DNA from: Sabellastarte sp. h YS-2021
Taxonomy: Eukaryota > Annelida > Polychaeta > Sabellida > Sabellidae
Assembly (NCBI GenBank): GCA_964017235.1
Contig: OZ024934.1
Location: 85,526,706 to 85,590,705 of the forward strand
Direction of reading: 5' to 3'
Length of the DNA stretch: 64,000 nucleotides
The stretch's first letter is position 1; every line of letters starts with the position of its first letter. The notes under the pieces were generated by a model. It searched no databases and was not told the origin of the DNA. It saw nothing but the letters and a program-made list of their open reading frames with translations. A program made the position numbers and the translations under genes. Positions 10,873 through 23,523 of this stretch are shown here, one piece after another.

Positions 10873-12481
10873 TTAGTTGGAAAAATGAAATTTCTTATGA
10901 CATGTAAAATTTTCCACTTGAAACACTCCCTTAAAATTAAACCTAAAACTACAGAGTTTGTGGAAGTTTAGCAATAAATGAGATAAATAGCCCAAAAAAT
11001 TGCAATGAAAATCATTAATTTTAAAAGAATTTTCAACAGTGCAAAGTACAATAGATAATGGTTGCCCCTCTCTGGTAAATGTCATATAAATGTGCTGAGT
11101 TTTCATATTTTTATCTCACTCTAAGTCATTGATTCCTTGAAACATGAGCACAACTTGCTTTATAAGAGTGAGGCGAAGCATACTTTTCACAAGTACATCA
11201 AAGTTCATGCCTCCATATCAGAAAAAAAAGACAAAAAAAAAAGAGAAAAAATAAAGAAAAAAGTTGACTTGTGCAACTTTTGTAACTGTCATGACCTGTT
11301 CAGGTATATTTCTGTGGTTTCTTTTAAACTGCCCCATTGTTTATTCAGCATTATGAGTTTTGATTACAAAAACTTTTTAATGTCACTGTGAGAGAGTTTG
11401 AAGTGATGGAGAGTCAAAAAGGACTTAAAACTCTTGGTCTGACTTCAAGTATTGGGTTAGTCACCCATTTTCCTCTTTATTACCAAAACACATTCCATGG
11501 GATGTTATTATTTTTGTTTCATTCAATCTGTTCAGTGTTTTTTGCGTCTTCCTGTGTGTAAGGCTGCTCTGATTTGCTCAGTATTTATTTTACTTTATTT
11601 TTTTTATTCTGTTATCTAGTCTAAAACACTTTTAGATCATCTTGTGTGATTCATTGCACTTCTCAGACTTCATAATATTGCAAATTGTCACATGTTTTAT
11701 CTTAATGGCTCAGATTATTGACAGTCCAGAAATAGATTCCTTCCTATTGCTCTGCAGCTTTGTGTTGTGTACTTGAGCCATAATAATAGCATCACAGACA
11801 ATATCAGTGTATAAAAAATAAATTTTTGTTAGCTTGGGACCAAACAATAGCAGTTAATGAAATGTAGTTAATATGCCACATTTTTTATTGTTAGTAAAAA
11901 TGGTCTCAACAATAGTAGTAACTGAATCTTACAAGGTACTTGCTGAAAAAAAATACCATTATGTATTGTATATTTAATATATATATTTTTTTCACTATCC
12001 AGACTTATGTGAAATTTATTATATATTAAAAAAGTGTTATTATGTCCACCCCCCTGGGGGGTGGATATATTATTTTTGCTTTTTTCGCCGTCCGATGTCC
12101 GTTGTCCGATGTCCGATGTCCGGCGTCCGATGTCCGGCGTCACGCACGGTTTCCGCTCATTTAAAGGAAAAGTATTAGAGCTATTGTCACCAAATTTGGT
12201 ATGCAGGCTTATTGGGTCAGTAGCTTGCTTGGGATTGCTTTTGGCTGCTGTACCTCTTTTGCTTACTGAGTAATACTTAAGTACAGCTATTTTTTCAGTA
12301 CCCATTGGTTTCCGTGCATTTAAGCCAAAATAATTAAAGATATTTTACTACAATTTTGAATACAAGATTGTTATGTCCATAGCTCGCTTGGTATTGCATT
12401 TGGTACTGATAGCTTTGTCAGTACATGAGTAATAGCCATTTAGGTACTTCATTGTGTATTTTCAGTACTACTTTTGAGTAA

Positions 12482-15250
12482 TTTGCTTCTATCTCCTTAA
12501 CCGTGCGAGATAGAGCGATTTCGGCAAAATTTTCGACCCGTAGGGTATCTGAGGAGTGTACTCTTTGCAATTTTCAAAAAATTTTCCCCTCCCCAAAAAT
12601 GGCGGCCATTTTGAATTTTCGAATTTTTGCCAAAAATGGCAAAACACTAATTTGCTTCTATCTCCTTAACCGTGCGAGATAGAGCGATTTCGGCAAAATT
12701 TTCGACCCACAGGGTATCTGAGGAGTGTACTCTTTGCAATTTTCAAACAATTTTTCCCTCCCCAAAAATGGCGGCCATTTTGAATTTTCGAATTTTTGCC
12801 AAAAATGGCAAAACACAAATTTCCTTCTATCTCCTTAACCGTGTGAGATAGAGCGATTTCGTCGAAATTTTCAACCCATAGGGTATCTAAGGAGTGTACT
12901 CTTTGCAATTTTCAAAAAATTTTCCCCTCCCCAAAAATGGCGGCCAAATTTCCCCTCCCCAAAAATGGCGGCCATTTTAAATTTTCGAATTTTTGCCAAA
13001 AATGGCAAAACACAAATTTGCTTCTATCTCCTTAACCGTGCGAGATAGAGCGATTTCGTCAAAATTTTCGACCCACAGGGTATCTGACAAGTGTACTCTT
13101 TGCAATTTTCAAAAAATTTTCCCCTCCCCAAAAATGGCGGCCATTTTGAATTTTCGAATTTTTGCCAAAAATGGCAAAACACTAATTTGCTTCTATCTCC
13201 TTAACCGTGCCAGATAGAGCGATTTCGGCAAAATTTTCGACCCACAGGGTATCTAAGGAGTGTACTCTTTGCAATTTTCAAAAAATTTTCCCCTCCCCAA
13301 AAATGGCGGCCATTTTGAATTTTCGAATTTTTGCCAAAAATGGCAAAACACAAATTTGCTTCTATCTCCTTAACCGTGCGAGATAGAGCGATTTCGTCAA
13401 AATTTTCGACCCACAGGGTATCTGAGGAGTGTACTCTTTGCAATTTTCAAAAAATTTTCCCCTCCCCAAAAATGGCGGCCATTTTGAATTTTCGAATTTT
13501 TGCCAAAAATGGCAAAACACAAATTTGCTTCTATCTCCTTAACCGTGCGAGATAGAGCGATTTCGTCAAAATTTTCGACCCACAGGGTATCTGAGGAGTG
13601 TACTCTTTGCAATTTTCAAAAAATTTTCCCCTCCCCAAAAATGGCGGCCATTTTGAATTTTCGAATTTTTGCCAAAAATGGCAAAACACAAATTTGCTTC
13701 TATCTCCTTAACCGTGCGAGATAGAGCGATTTCGTCAAAATTTTCGACCCACAGGGTATCTGAGGAGTGTACTCTTTGCAATTTTCAAAAAATTTTCCCC
13801 TCCCCAAAAATGGCGGCCATTTTGAATTTTCGAATTTTTGCCAAAAATGGCAAAACACAAATTTGCTTCTATCTCCTTAACTGTGTGAGATAGAGCGATT
13901 TCGTCGAAATTTTCGACCCACAGGGTATCTAAGGAGTGTACTCTTTGCAATTTTCAAAAAATTTTCCCCTCCCCAAAAATGGCGGCCATTTTGAATTTTC
14001 GAATTTTTGCCAAAAATGGCAAAACACAAATTTGCTTTTATCTCCTTAACCGTGCGAGATAGAGCGATTTCGTCAAAATTTTCGACCCACAGGGTATCTG
14101 AGGAGTGTACTCTTTGCAATTTTCAAAAAATTTTCCCCTCCCCAAAAATGGCGGCCATTTTGAATTTTCGAATTTTTGCCAAAAATGGCAAAACACTAAT
14201 TTGCTTCTATCTCCTTAACCGTGCGAGATAGAGCGATTTCGTCGAAATTTTCGACCCACAGGTTATCTAAGGAATGCAATCTTTGCAATTTTCCCAAAAT
14301 TTTCCCCTCCCCCAAAAATGGCGGCCATTTTGAATTTTCGAATTTTTGCCAAAAATGGCAAAACACAAATTTGCTTCTATCTCCTTAACCGTGCGAGATA
14401 GAGCAATTTCGTCAAAATTTTCGATCCACAGGGTATCTGAGCATTGTACTCTTGGTAATTTAAAAAAAATTTTCCCCTCCCCAAAAATGGCGGCCATTTT
14501 GAATTTTCGAATTTTTGCCAAAAATGGCAAAACACTAATTTGCTTCTGTCTCCTTAACCGTGCGAGATAGAGCGATTTCGTCAAAATTTTCGACGCACAG
14601 GGTATCTAAGCAATGCAATCTTTGCAATTTTCAAAAAATTTTCCCCTCCCCAAAAATGGCGGCCATTTTGAATTTTCGAAGTTTTGCCAAAAATGGCAAA
14701 ACACAAATTTCCTTCTATCTCCTTAACCATGCGAGATAGAGCGATTTCGTCAAAATTTTCGACCCACAGGTATTTGAGCATTGTATTCTTGGCAATTTAA
14801 AAAGAAATTTCCCCTCCCCTAAAATGGCGGCCATTTTGAATTTTCAAATTTTTGCCAAAAATGGCAAAACACAAATTTGCTTCTATCTCCTTAACCATGC
14901 GAGATAGAGCGATTTCGTCGAAATTTTTCAACCCACAGGGTATCTAAGGAATGTAATCTTTGCAATTTTCAAAAAATTTTCCCCTCCCCAAAAATGGCAG
15001 CCATTTTGAATTTTCGAATTTTTGCCCAAAATGGAAAAACACAAACTGGCCTTAACCGTGCAAAATAGAGTTATTTTGTTGAAATTTTCGACCCATAGGG
15101 TATCTAAGAAATGTACTCTTGGCAATTTTCAAAAAAATTTCCTTTTCCCAAAAATGGCGGCCATTTTGAATTTTCAAATTTTTGCCAAAAACAGGAATTT
15201 GCTTCTATCTTCTTAACCGTGCAAGATAGAGTGATTTCGTCAAAATTTTC
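12482..15250 (+). repeat. Tandem array, 169-bp unit, about 17 copies
   Basis: Every unit carries cttctatctccttaaccgtg, gagatagagcgatttcg and ccccaaaaatggcggccatt. Central units (13190-14200) are nearly identical and exactly 169 bp apart; outer units are more diverged, as expected if unequal exchange homogenises the middle. Each unit holds two possible hairpins (AAAATGGC-G-GCCATTTT, and TTTTGCC/GGCAAAA around a short loop). A local duplication of about 26 bp occurs near 12940. Both strands show 66-105-codon frames in every unit; these are by-products of the repeat. Confidence 0.92.
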
Positions 15251-15518
15251 AACCCAACCAATGCAAAAAGGCATGAAGCTGAAATAATTTACATCTACAC
15301 TAACAAATATTTAAGCATCATTGATATATTTTACAAATGAAACAGGGTCTTGTAAGACTACTGTACAATTTGGGCAAAAGGTTCATGGGTGGACATTACA
15401 CATGATAATGTGTGTTCTTCTATGCTATCCTGTTTCTATTCGCATCTACTATCAACAGGGCGGCCTATTTCTAGTTACAATTACATTCAAATTATTGCTA
15501 CATTTTCAAGTTATAAAC

Positions 15519-16010
15519 TTTCTGTGCACAAATCTCTAAAAGTATTGCAGATAGCTAATTTTTCTCAAATAACTCATTCACCTACTTTTGGCAGAGCTTT
15601 CACTCTGTGAAGTTTCAGACCCATAGCTATTTATTCACCTACTCAAAATGAGTAAATGCTAATTATCTGTAAAAGTATTGCGGATACCCAATTTTTATCA
15701 AATACTCATTCATCTACTTGTGGGAGAGCTTTCACATGGTGAAGTTTCAGACCCATAGCTAATTACTCACCTACTCAAAATGAGTAAATGCGAATTATCT
15801 CTAAAAGTATTGTAGATAGCCAATTTTTCTCAAATAACTCATTCACCTACTTTTGGGAGAGCTTTCACTTGGTGAAGTTTCACACCCATAGCTAATTATT
15901 CACCTACTCAAAATGAGTAAATGCGAATTATCTCTAAAAGTATTGCAGATAGCCAATTTTTCTCAAATAACTCATTCACCTACTTTTGGAAGAGCTTTCA
16001 CACACGAAAA
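15519..16010 (+). repeat. Tandem array, about 131-bp unit, about 4 copies
   Basis: Units share aattatctctaaaagtattg, catagctaattattcacc and ctactcaaaatgag. Unit starts near 15655, 15786 and 15919, with a partial first unit. This unit is distinct from the 169-bp unit next to it but resembles the 155-bp unit at 40325-43740 in its phrases (aaaagtattgca, agtttcagacc, gtgaagtttcag). Confidence 0.85.
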
Positions 16011-16510
16011 TGAAAAATTGTGAATATCTCGGAAAAGCTATTTCTTCTCCTTTAATGCTCGTCGGGAGATACACACCGCGGCAGTGGTCTTGTCAAAAAA
16101 TTTTGTCTCCCCAAAAATGGTGGCCGTTTTGAATTTTCAAAGTTTTTGCAAAACACAAAAATGCTTATATCTCGAAAACCGTGCTATATGGAGCGAACTC
16201 AACAAAATTTTTGACCTTCTGGGTATCTCTGCAGAGTAGCCATACCAATTTTCAAAATATTTTTGTCTCGCCAAATATAGCGGACATTTTGAATTTTCGA
16301 ATTTTTTGCAAAGCACAAAAATGCTTATATCTTGAAAACCGTGCTAGATAGAGCAGACTGCGCTAACTTTGGTTGCCACAACAATATAAGGCTAGAAACG
16401 AAGCATTTTCTTAATACGTTAGCACTCACCTTTATATCCTTTTCGGGATGCTTTGTTTTTGTTATGCAAAAACATTATCTTTTTTTTTTGCGAGCGATCC
16501 TCTAGCTTTA

Positions 16511-16902
16511 GTAGGGCTGTGACGGGTGCTGAAAAACAGCATCGATTACTCGCCCTTTGACAACCGGCCCGAATTCGAGTATCCGCGAGCTTTAGTACCT
16601 ACCAGTAGAAGTCTTCTGTAAACAAATAGTCGATTCCGGAAACGAAACTTGTGAAGAAAAACGTCTCCTATTTAACCAGATATTATAGATTATGGAGTAA
16701 ATTATAGGTTTTCAAGTGAAAACAACAACTTTAATTGATGTTATGTGATGGAAATGCTGAAATGCAGCATATTTTACACAAACATTTCATTACGTGGGCG
16801 ATAATACAATGCCTCGCGAGAAACCAAGTACTTAAAATGGACTCAAGTACTAGCCAAGATCGACTCGTCTACCGAGGCTCGAGCACTCGTTCGCAGCCCT
16901 TA
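16511..16902. mobile_element. hAT-like MITE
   Basis: AGGGCTGTGACGGGTGCT near the left end and CGTTCGCAGCCCT at the right end are an imperfect inverted repeat. The flanks GCTTTAGT and TTTTTAGT could be a decayed 8-bp target duplication. It abuts the 3' end of the Helentron-like element. Interior frames are short. Exact ends are uncertain by a few bases. Confidence 0.55.
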
Positions 16903-17628
16903 TTTTTAGTCAAATAGTAAAAGAGTGTTTTGAAAAGTAATCAACGATTTGTTTTTTTCTGTAACTTTTAGATAATAATCATGAATATTCTGGCTATTTG
17001 TACAAGATTTATATATTTAAATGAGAACTTGTTAACTGATTAGAATAATGGTAAGAGTACCCATTCATTCAACTCGTTCCAGCCCTCATTTTCAGAGGGG
17101 AGGGTATTATGGAGCATTGATTTTTCAGATTTTGTAGATGATTATGCCACACAGAGATGGTGATTAAGGCCTCTGTTTATGTTGTATATTCCTTATTTTC
17201 TATAGGGAAGTAAGGTCATTTTGAATATTCCAAAGGCTTTAAATGGCAATTACTCAAGAAACGGAAATTTTCTTATTGTGCTCAGCCGCTCTGCACACTA
17301 ATGGAGTAATTGGGAGCTCTGAAGACTCCATATTTTGGGCTCATTGCCAACACTGCTACTAATAGATATACTTTAATATATACTTTCATGAATATTTTCT
17401 TGTTTGATTTTAACTTTTGTTGTTCCTCTCCTTCCAGGGACAAAAATATGAAGAATGATCTTGTCATATTGCAAATTCAGTCATGACAGATTTCTTAATA
17501 TTGTATCTTGACTCGGCTTAAAATGTATGCCATTTAGCTATTAGATACTTGATAAATGATGCATTATATCAATTATATGTAACATTATTTTTTTTGTAAA
17601 ACTAACCCTTTCTTGTCAATCTGTCTAG

Positions 17629-18307
17629 GTATTGAGCATGAATATGAGCAACGCTATCTACCTGACGGTCGTGTGAGTATCGATGGCTTCCTCTGCCTGT
17701 TTGATGTCAGTTCTGTACACCAACGGGTACCTGACCGGCAGACTGAGCATACACAGCACATTCTCTCCCACCTGCTCAAAACCAAAAAACCTGTCGTTCT
17801 AGTCACCACCAAGCATGATGACGCCTGTGATACTAATCAGCGGGAGCTTGAAAAGCTTCTCTCTCGAAAGGAGCTCAAGAGTGCCAACTTTGTCATTGTG
17901 GAAACATCGGCCCAGGAAAACGTCAATGTAGAAGTGGCGTTTCTGGCCCTGGCTCAGCTCATGGACAAAACCAACAAGCGGCAACCCAAGGTTCCGAATT
18001 ACACCGAGGCCATGCGAGCATTGAATGAACGTAAGCTGGTGGCCAGTGAGGCTTACAATTGTCTAATGAGATCTCAGGTTTTGGACCATAAGGTGACATG
18101 GACAGTGGTACACAGGAGACTGAAGGAATGTGAGGATTATTGTACCTATGTAAAACTGTGCGGGACAAACAATGCCAAAAAGGTGTTCCGCAGACATGTG
18201 AAGCAACTGAGAGATGAATTCCTGAAGGAAAAACAGGATCGATACTTAGAGAGGCTGAGATCTCTGCTGATGATTTTATTGCCTGATCTGGATACCATCG
18301 CTGACAG
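17629..18307 (+). CDS. ARHGAP35: p190RhoGAP exon 3: end of GTPase domain and FF1
   Basis: Residues 138-364. IEHEYEQ, LPDGRVSIDGFL and FDVS match vertebrate LEQDFEQ, MPDGKLLIDGFL and GIDVS. The G4 motif is TKHD (198-201; vertebrate TKCD) and G5 is ETSAQ (229-233), so the nucleotide-binding set is complete with the exon 1 P-loop. From about residue 262 the first FF domain follows (TWTVVHRRLKECEDY, then GTNNAKKVFRRHVKQL), matching vertebrate FF1. LLPDLDTIADR corresponds to LIPNLDEIDHL. The acceptor is tcaatctgtctag. The donor GACAG|gttagt leaves two bases (phase 2). This is the longest exon of the gene in this window. Confidence 0.95.
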
Positions 18308-19489
18308 GTTAGTGGAAGGAGGCAAGGAGATTTATTGGAGTGTTAAGTTTGATAGAAAATATGAAAAACCAGATACCTAAATTATTTTTTTTTAAGCAGC
18401 AAAAATATAGACTTGCTCCCATAAAAGCAATAATAGGCTGGTTTTCCACAATAAACCTCTGCTTTATACAATACGGATTAAGCTATAAGATAAAGGCAAA
18501 TGATAAAAAGATTGAATTCACGTCATATTCAATTAACTGTTTTAAACACAAAGATTGACATAAAAACCTTGCACACCTTAGAGGCAAGAATTTAGAAGTG
18601 TTGTATCATTTGCATATTGTCAGAAATTCTTTGATCAAAACACATAAAAATATGCAAGTGTAACAGTTATCTCAAAATATACAAGCTCAGTCGGTATTGT
18701 TGGTAAGTTATCTTATTTGATTTGATATTTTTTGGGGGGAGGCTGGGTGGGGTTGGGGGAATTGAAGTCACTGTATTGATTTAGATCAAGTGTCACAAAC
18801 ACATGAAAATTCGACTATCCATATTCCTTTTGACACACTTGATCAAGACCCATGTCATGTTTAGAATGTCACTTTAAAAAATTATTACAAATATAAAGCG
18901 TATCTGCTTTAAGCCTGGCAGGGGCAGAGATGTGAATCGGACATGTGATGTTTTTTTGCTACAAAAATTGTGTGAATTAGTGGAAATTTTTGGTCACAGG
19001 TACTCTTCTACAAGTTTAATCTGATCATACAAATTGAGGGTGAAACTGAAACGGAGTCTTACAGGAACTTGAAAATATCCCATACAAATAAACTTTGTGA
19101 CTGTTTTAATTATGGCAACCCTTTTTCAGTTTGTTGAAATTCTAATTTATTGGTATTAGGATTCATTTTCAACACAACTTTAACAGCCAGAGTGCTTGTA
19201 ATATCTATAATAGCTGACCATCATGGATTATTATGGATGTTTGTAGAATTATCTGAAATTATATATTACTTTTCTATTTTTGGTATTTCACTTAATTTAC
19301 GCATCATTCATTCATTAAACTGAGAGGGAGTAAAACAAATACTATTTCTTGACTGGCATTTTAATGAATAATTGGGCATTCGTGTTTAAATCTTACTACT
19401 CATTTACAAATTTAATTACAAGCATTATTCATGTTAACTTGTTGAACTTCATTCAATATAAAGGTACAAAATAACATTACTGTTTACAG

Positions 19490-19855
19490 TAGTGCAGGGT
19501 CGGTAACACCGGTATCTCGGTATCGAGACCAATTCACTTCAACACCGTGGTGACACTTTACAGCTGGTATTTCGAATGTCGGCATATAATATTGTGAGAA
19601 AACGTAAAGTATTAGAAACAAACCTCAAATCTGAAGAAATTATAAACTTTTATCCAATATTTCTACATATTTTAGCACATTTTTCGTGATTTCCTCAAGA
19701 ACTTCAATGTTTTCTTTTCGTGAAACTTCTGGTTGATGGGCCTATTCGATTGGGAATATGCTAGAGCGCAATTTCTTCTTTCAGTATCTCGGAATCGGTA
19801 TGGTTTTACACTGGCGGGATACCGAAATGAAAAATCTGCTACCGACCCTGCCCTA
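19490..19855 (+). mobile_element. hAT MITE, family C, copy 1 (intact)
   Basis: Ends TAGTGCAGGGTCGGTA and TACCGACCCTGCCCTA are inverted. A perfect 8-bp target duplication GTTTACAG (19482-19489 and 19856-19863) fits the hAT preference nTnnnnAn. The element is 366 bp with no coding frame. A second, reversed copy is at 21795-22568. Confidence 0.92.
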
Positions 19856-21794
19856 GTTTACAGTAATTTGAGACTCTTCAATACTTTGTACTCAACTTGT
19901 AAAAAGTAGCAATCAGATCAAACGGTACAGGACAAAATATTTGCATAATTGCAATATGTTTTTGTGACGCCCATGGTGTAATGGTCCATGAAAAAACCTA
20001 TGCTATATATAACAATGCCAATCCTTCTACATATATTTGACTTCAAGTGTGATGTCAGTATAACTTAAAATAAAAACTTCTGGTTTTGAGGAAATGTAAT
20101 TTTTCTATTTCTATAAATAGATCAGTTGGTGTAGGAGGAAACTTTAATATGTGTCAACATTGCATTCACAAAGACAAAATCTAAATTATGGTCACAAAAA
20201 GAAGATTTATTAAAGAAGTGGCAAAATTTTTGAATATTTCTAGGTATGAAACAAAACTGTACACATCAGCACTAAAGTTTCTCAAACAGTATTCAGCGAA
20301 AATCATGACATATAAAAGCTGTTAGTGTTTACTGTACAATTCCACAGTTTACCAAAATATGCCATAGGTTCTTATTATTTTTCAAAATTCTGTAGACTGG
20401 ATGTTACTCTGATACTAAATAAATAAAATAAAATTCAATCTATCTTTATTCTACATACTGACAGTTTTAAGTTAAAAAACGTTCACATGAAGGTTTAGTG
20501 TAACGTTAATTATTTCTATAACTTTTAAAGCAAACTGGGCTTTTTTGTCCATTTTAGTTCTAAAAGGAGCACTAATTAAACAGGTAGAACCATGGCCAAA
20601 CAGTACTTAAAACCCCTTAAAATATGCTTATCAGCAACAAGTTTGGCAAATTATGAAAAGGTATGATATAGTTTTTGAAGTGGTCAAGTTTTGGAGTGGA
20701 CATAAGTCACACGTCTAGTGACAATGGACTGTAGCCAAGCAGATGACCTTATTAACAAATCATAAACAGAGAAGTTGTGTGTGATCAGCATTCTTTTATC
20801 TGACATCTGTACTGTTTGATTTGTGATTTATTTATCCTGGTAGGACTAGTGGTATGTCGGTAATGTTTGTACAAACTCACAATGTCATATCTTTTCTGAG
20901 TATAATGTGTATTATAGTTGTCTTTGTGAGTATATGTTGAATATATTATTATCTGCCACCAGCCGCGGTCGGGACTCGGGAGATTATAAAAACGCCTTCT
21001 GTATGTATGTGACTCCGTCCGTCCGTTAGTTCACATTTTTACATCAACCTTAATATCTCATTCATTTATAAAGATATCTTCACCAAATCTGTATCAAATG
21101 TTTATGGCTATGAAAACTATGTCTGTGCAAAATTTGGGCCGTACTTTAAAAAACAAAATGGCCGCTATAGCCAATTGTTTGAAAATCTTTAAGAGGCTCT
21201 AAATCTTGAAATATTGCAGCTAGCTTCATCAAATATGCACAAAAGATATATGGGTAGGAAAGCAGGTGTGATAGTAATTTTGACCTAGTTTGTAAAACAA
21301 AATGGCCGCCATATCACGTTTAATGTCAAATGGGGTTATCCTATTAAAAGGCCTTATATCTTCCTTACAATTGCTCCTAGGGGTTTGGGATGTGAAAACA
21401 ATTTGTAGGAAGTCAAGGCCTGGGAATCTTTCTCAGGTGTTGAATTTGACCTTTGACCCCTGCTTCAAGTTTAAATGGGTCATCATACTAAAACGTCCTT
21501 CTATATCCCTTATTATTGGTGCTAGGGCTTCAGAATATAAAAACAACCCATGGGACGTCCTGGTCTGGAAATGTTTTTCCTGTGAACAATTTTAGCCTCA
21601 TTTGAAAAACACAATGGCCGCAATAGCCAGTTATTTGAAAATCATTAAGATGCTGTAAAACTTGAAATATTGCAGCTAGGTTCATCAAATGTGTACAAAA
21701 GTACAAAAGATATATGGCTAGGAAAGTTAACTTGATAGTTATTTTGGCCTAGTTTCGAAAACAAAATGGCCGCCATATCATATTTAATGTCAAG

Positions 21795-22568
21795 TAGGGC
21801 AGGGTCGGTAGCAGATTTTTCATTTCAGTATCCCGCCAGTGTAAATCTGGGATTCCGAAAGAAGAAATTGCATTCTAGCATATCCCCAATCGGATAGTCC
21901 CACCAGCCGGAAGTAAGATTCGCGAAAAGAAAACATTGAAGTTCTGAAAGAAATCACTATAAAACTGCTAAAATATATAGAAATATTGGATAAACTTTGG
22001 AATTTCTTCAGATTTGAGGTTTGTTTCTAATACTTTACGTTTTCTCACAATATTATATACTGACCTTTGAAATACCGGCTGTAAAGTGTCACCACGGTGT
22101 TGAAGTGAATTGGTCTCAATACTGAGATACCAGTGTTAGTGGGTGGACGATTAGACCAACGTTCGATCAATCGTCGGTGTCATGGCACAATTGCGTTCGG
22201 TCACTGACAACTTCTAGAAATCGATTAAATCTCACCCTTTTTTTGTGTGTCTCAATATCCACATATTTTTTTATATTTTGGGTAGTTTCCAGAACTTTCC
22301 TTCAATAAATTGACAGATTTCTCAAGAATTTTATGTTTGTTTACAACTACCGCCATATGTACCGGAAGTGGGTGCTTTTGGTAGCTTCTGTATGTCGGAA
22401 ACACCGTTATTCTTACCGGATTGAAATACACTTTATCCCGGAAAGTATTTCATGACAGTGGAGTAAAAAAGTCTATTATGAGTCGATCATTGGTCAGAAA
22501 AATGGACGAATAATCGACCAATAAAAATTGAGGCAATTCCACTCACCGGTGTTACCAACCCTGCCCTA
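21795..22568 (-). mobile_element. hAT MITE, family C, copy 2, split by another insertion
   Basis: Ends TAGGGCAGGGTCGGTA and TACCAACCCTGCCCTA, with a perfect 8-bp target duplication ATGTCAAG (21787-21794 and 22569-22576). The sequence is the reverse complement of 19490-19855 up to about 22142. About 400 bp of unrelated sequence then follows, and the element's own end resumes near 22549. Confidence 0.88.
22143..22548. mobile_element. MITE nested inside hAT family C copy 2
   Basis: Sequence absent from the intact copy at 19490-19855. Its ends, agtgggtggacgatt and aattccactca, are weakly inverted. Flanks CCAGTGTT and CCGGTGTT could be an 8-bp target duplication with one mismatch, again suggesting hAT. 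Internal GATCAATCG/CGATCATTG-type motifs recur. Ends are approximate. Confidence 0.5.
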
Positions 22569-22721
22569 ATGTCAAGTGGGATTATTCTATTAAAAAGGCC
22601 TTATATCTTCCTTATCATTGCTACTAGGGGTTTGGAATCTGAAAACAACTTATGGGAAGTCAAGGCCTTGGAATCTTTTCCAGTTGCTGACTTTAACCTT
22701 TGACCCCTTCTTCAGTGTCAA

Positions 22722-23523
22722 CCCAGTAAACATTACAAACGTTTTTAAATGGTTTAAATGTTTCTAAAACATTTTTAAAACCTATTTAAACCCTATCTTA
22801 TGGTTTTCTAAATGTTTCCAAGTAAACGTTTACATTGTAATGTTTTAAAAAACGTTTTATAAACATTCTCTATGCAAACGTTTTGACTGAAAACATTTAT
22901 TAAACGTTTATAAAATAACTCAAGAAGCTTGATTTGACTAGAAACGTTTTTAAAACATTTATAAAATAGCTGAAGAAATGAAGGTTTTGCTGGAAATGTT
23001 TTTCAAACATTTATCATGAAATATTTGATAAACAGTACACATAAAATGTTTAAACAACATTGTTTATCAAATGTTTTAAAAACATTCTATCAAAAATGTT
23101 TTTAAACCCATATTTTCAAACCTTCACCTTTTTAAACGTGTCCAAACAAAGATGGCAGTGAGTAATAATAGGGGATTTTAGAGGACTTTGGCAAAATTTG
23201 ACCCACATGCAATCCCTAAATGTAAGAATTGAATGGAGGCACAATTTCTAAGCCACTATCTTACAATGTTAGACATAAAAATAATATTTTCAATAGTGAG
23301 CAACCATACAAAGATATTGAATTTGACCTCTGACCCCATTATTTTCAGACATTATTATGTTCATTTATAACGTTTTTCTAACATCATTAAACGTTTAATA
23401 AACGGCATATATAAAACGTTTTAAAAACATTCTATTACAAATGGTTTTCATACCCATCATTTTTTAACCTTTACCAAACGTTTCCTTTCGAACGTTTGCA
23501 AAACCCCGAAAAAGTTTACTGGG
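22722..23523. mobile_element. MITE with dense AAACGTTT palindromes
   Basis: Starts CCCAGTAAAC and ends GTTTACTGGG, a 10-bp perfect inverted repeat. The interior carries about ten copies of AAACGTTT or AACGTTTT and many AAACATTT variants. It interrupts the 20948-23785 body: host sequence stops at cttcagtgtcaa and resumes at aagtggggtcatcatac. No long target duplication is evident, so the superfamily is left open. Confidence 0.7.

Larger units (their letters stand above)
12040..16507 (+). mobile_element. Large Helentron/pearl-like element with several tandem arrays
   Basis: The head has a 9-bp-stem palindrome (ccacccccctggggggtgg) and a GTCCGATGTCC microsatellite. The body has two diverged units of about 165 bp (12140-12475), about 17 units of 169 bp, about four units of 131 bp, and two diverged relatives of the 169-bp unit (16080-16370). 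The tail gggatgctttg, hairpin gtttttgttatgcaaaaac, then cctCTAG matches the tail of the 5646-7010 element apart from an inserted T-rich stretch. It may be one element or two fused ones; no target duplication is seen. Confidence 0.6.
9415..17628. other. Intron 2 (about 8.2 kb)
   Basis: GT-AG intron, phase 1. 9415-10250 and 10873-12039 are AT-rich single-copy sequence with an A-rich low-complexity patch (11220-11265) and no gene. The rest holds a Harbinger-like MITE, the large tandem-array element and a hAT-like MITE. 16903-17628 is single-copy intron sequence ending in a strong polypyrimidine tract before the exon 3 acceptor. Confidence 0.85.

Noticed and set aside
12666-15216. Many similar 65-105-codon frames on both strands, suggesting a small-protein family
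   Set aside because: They fall in every 169-bp unit in both directions. The period is not a multiple of three and the frames simply follow the array; no domain is recognisable.
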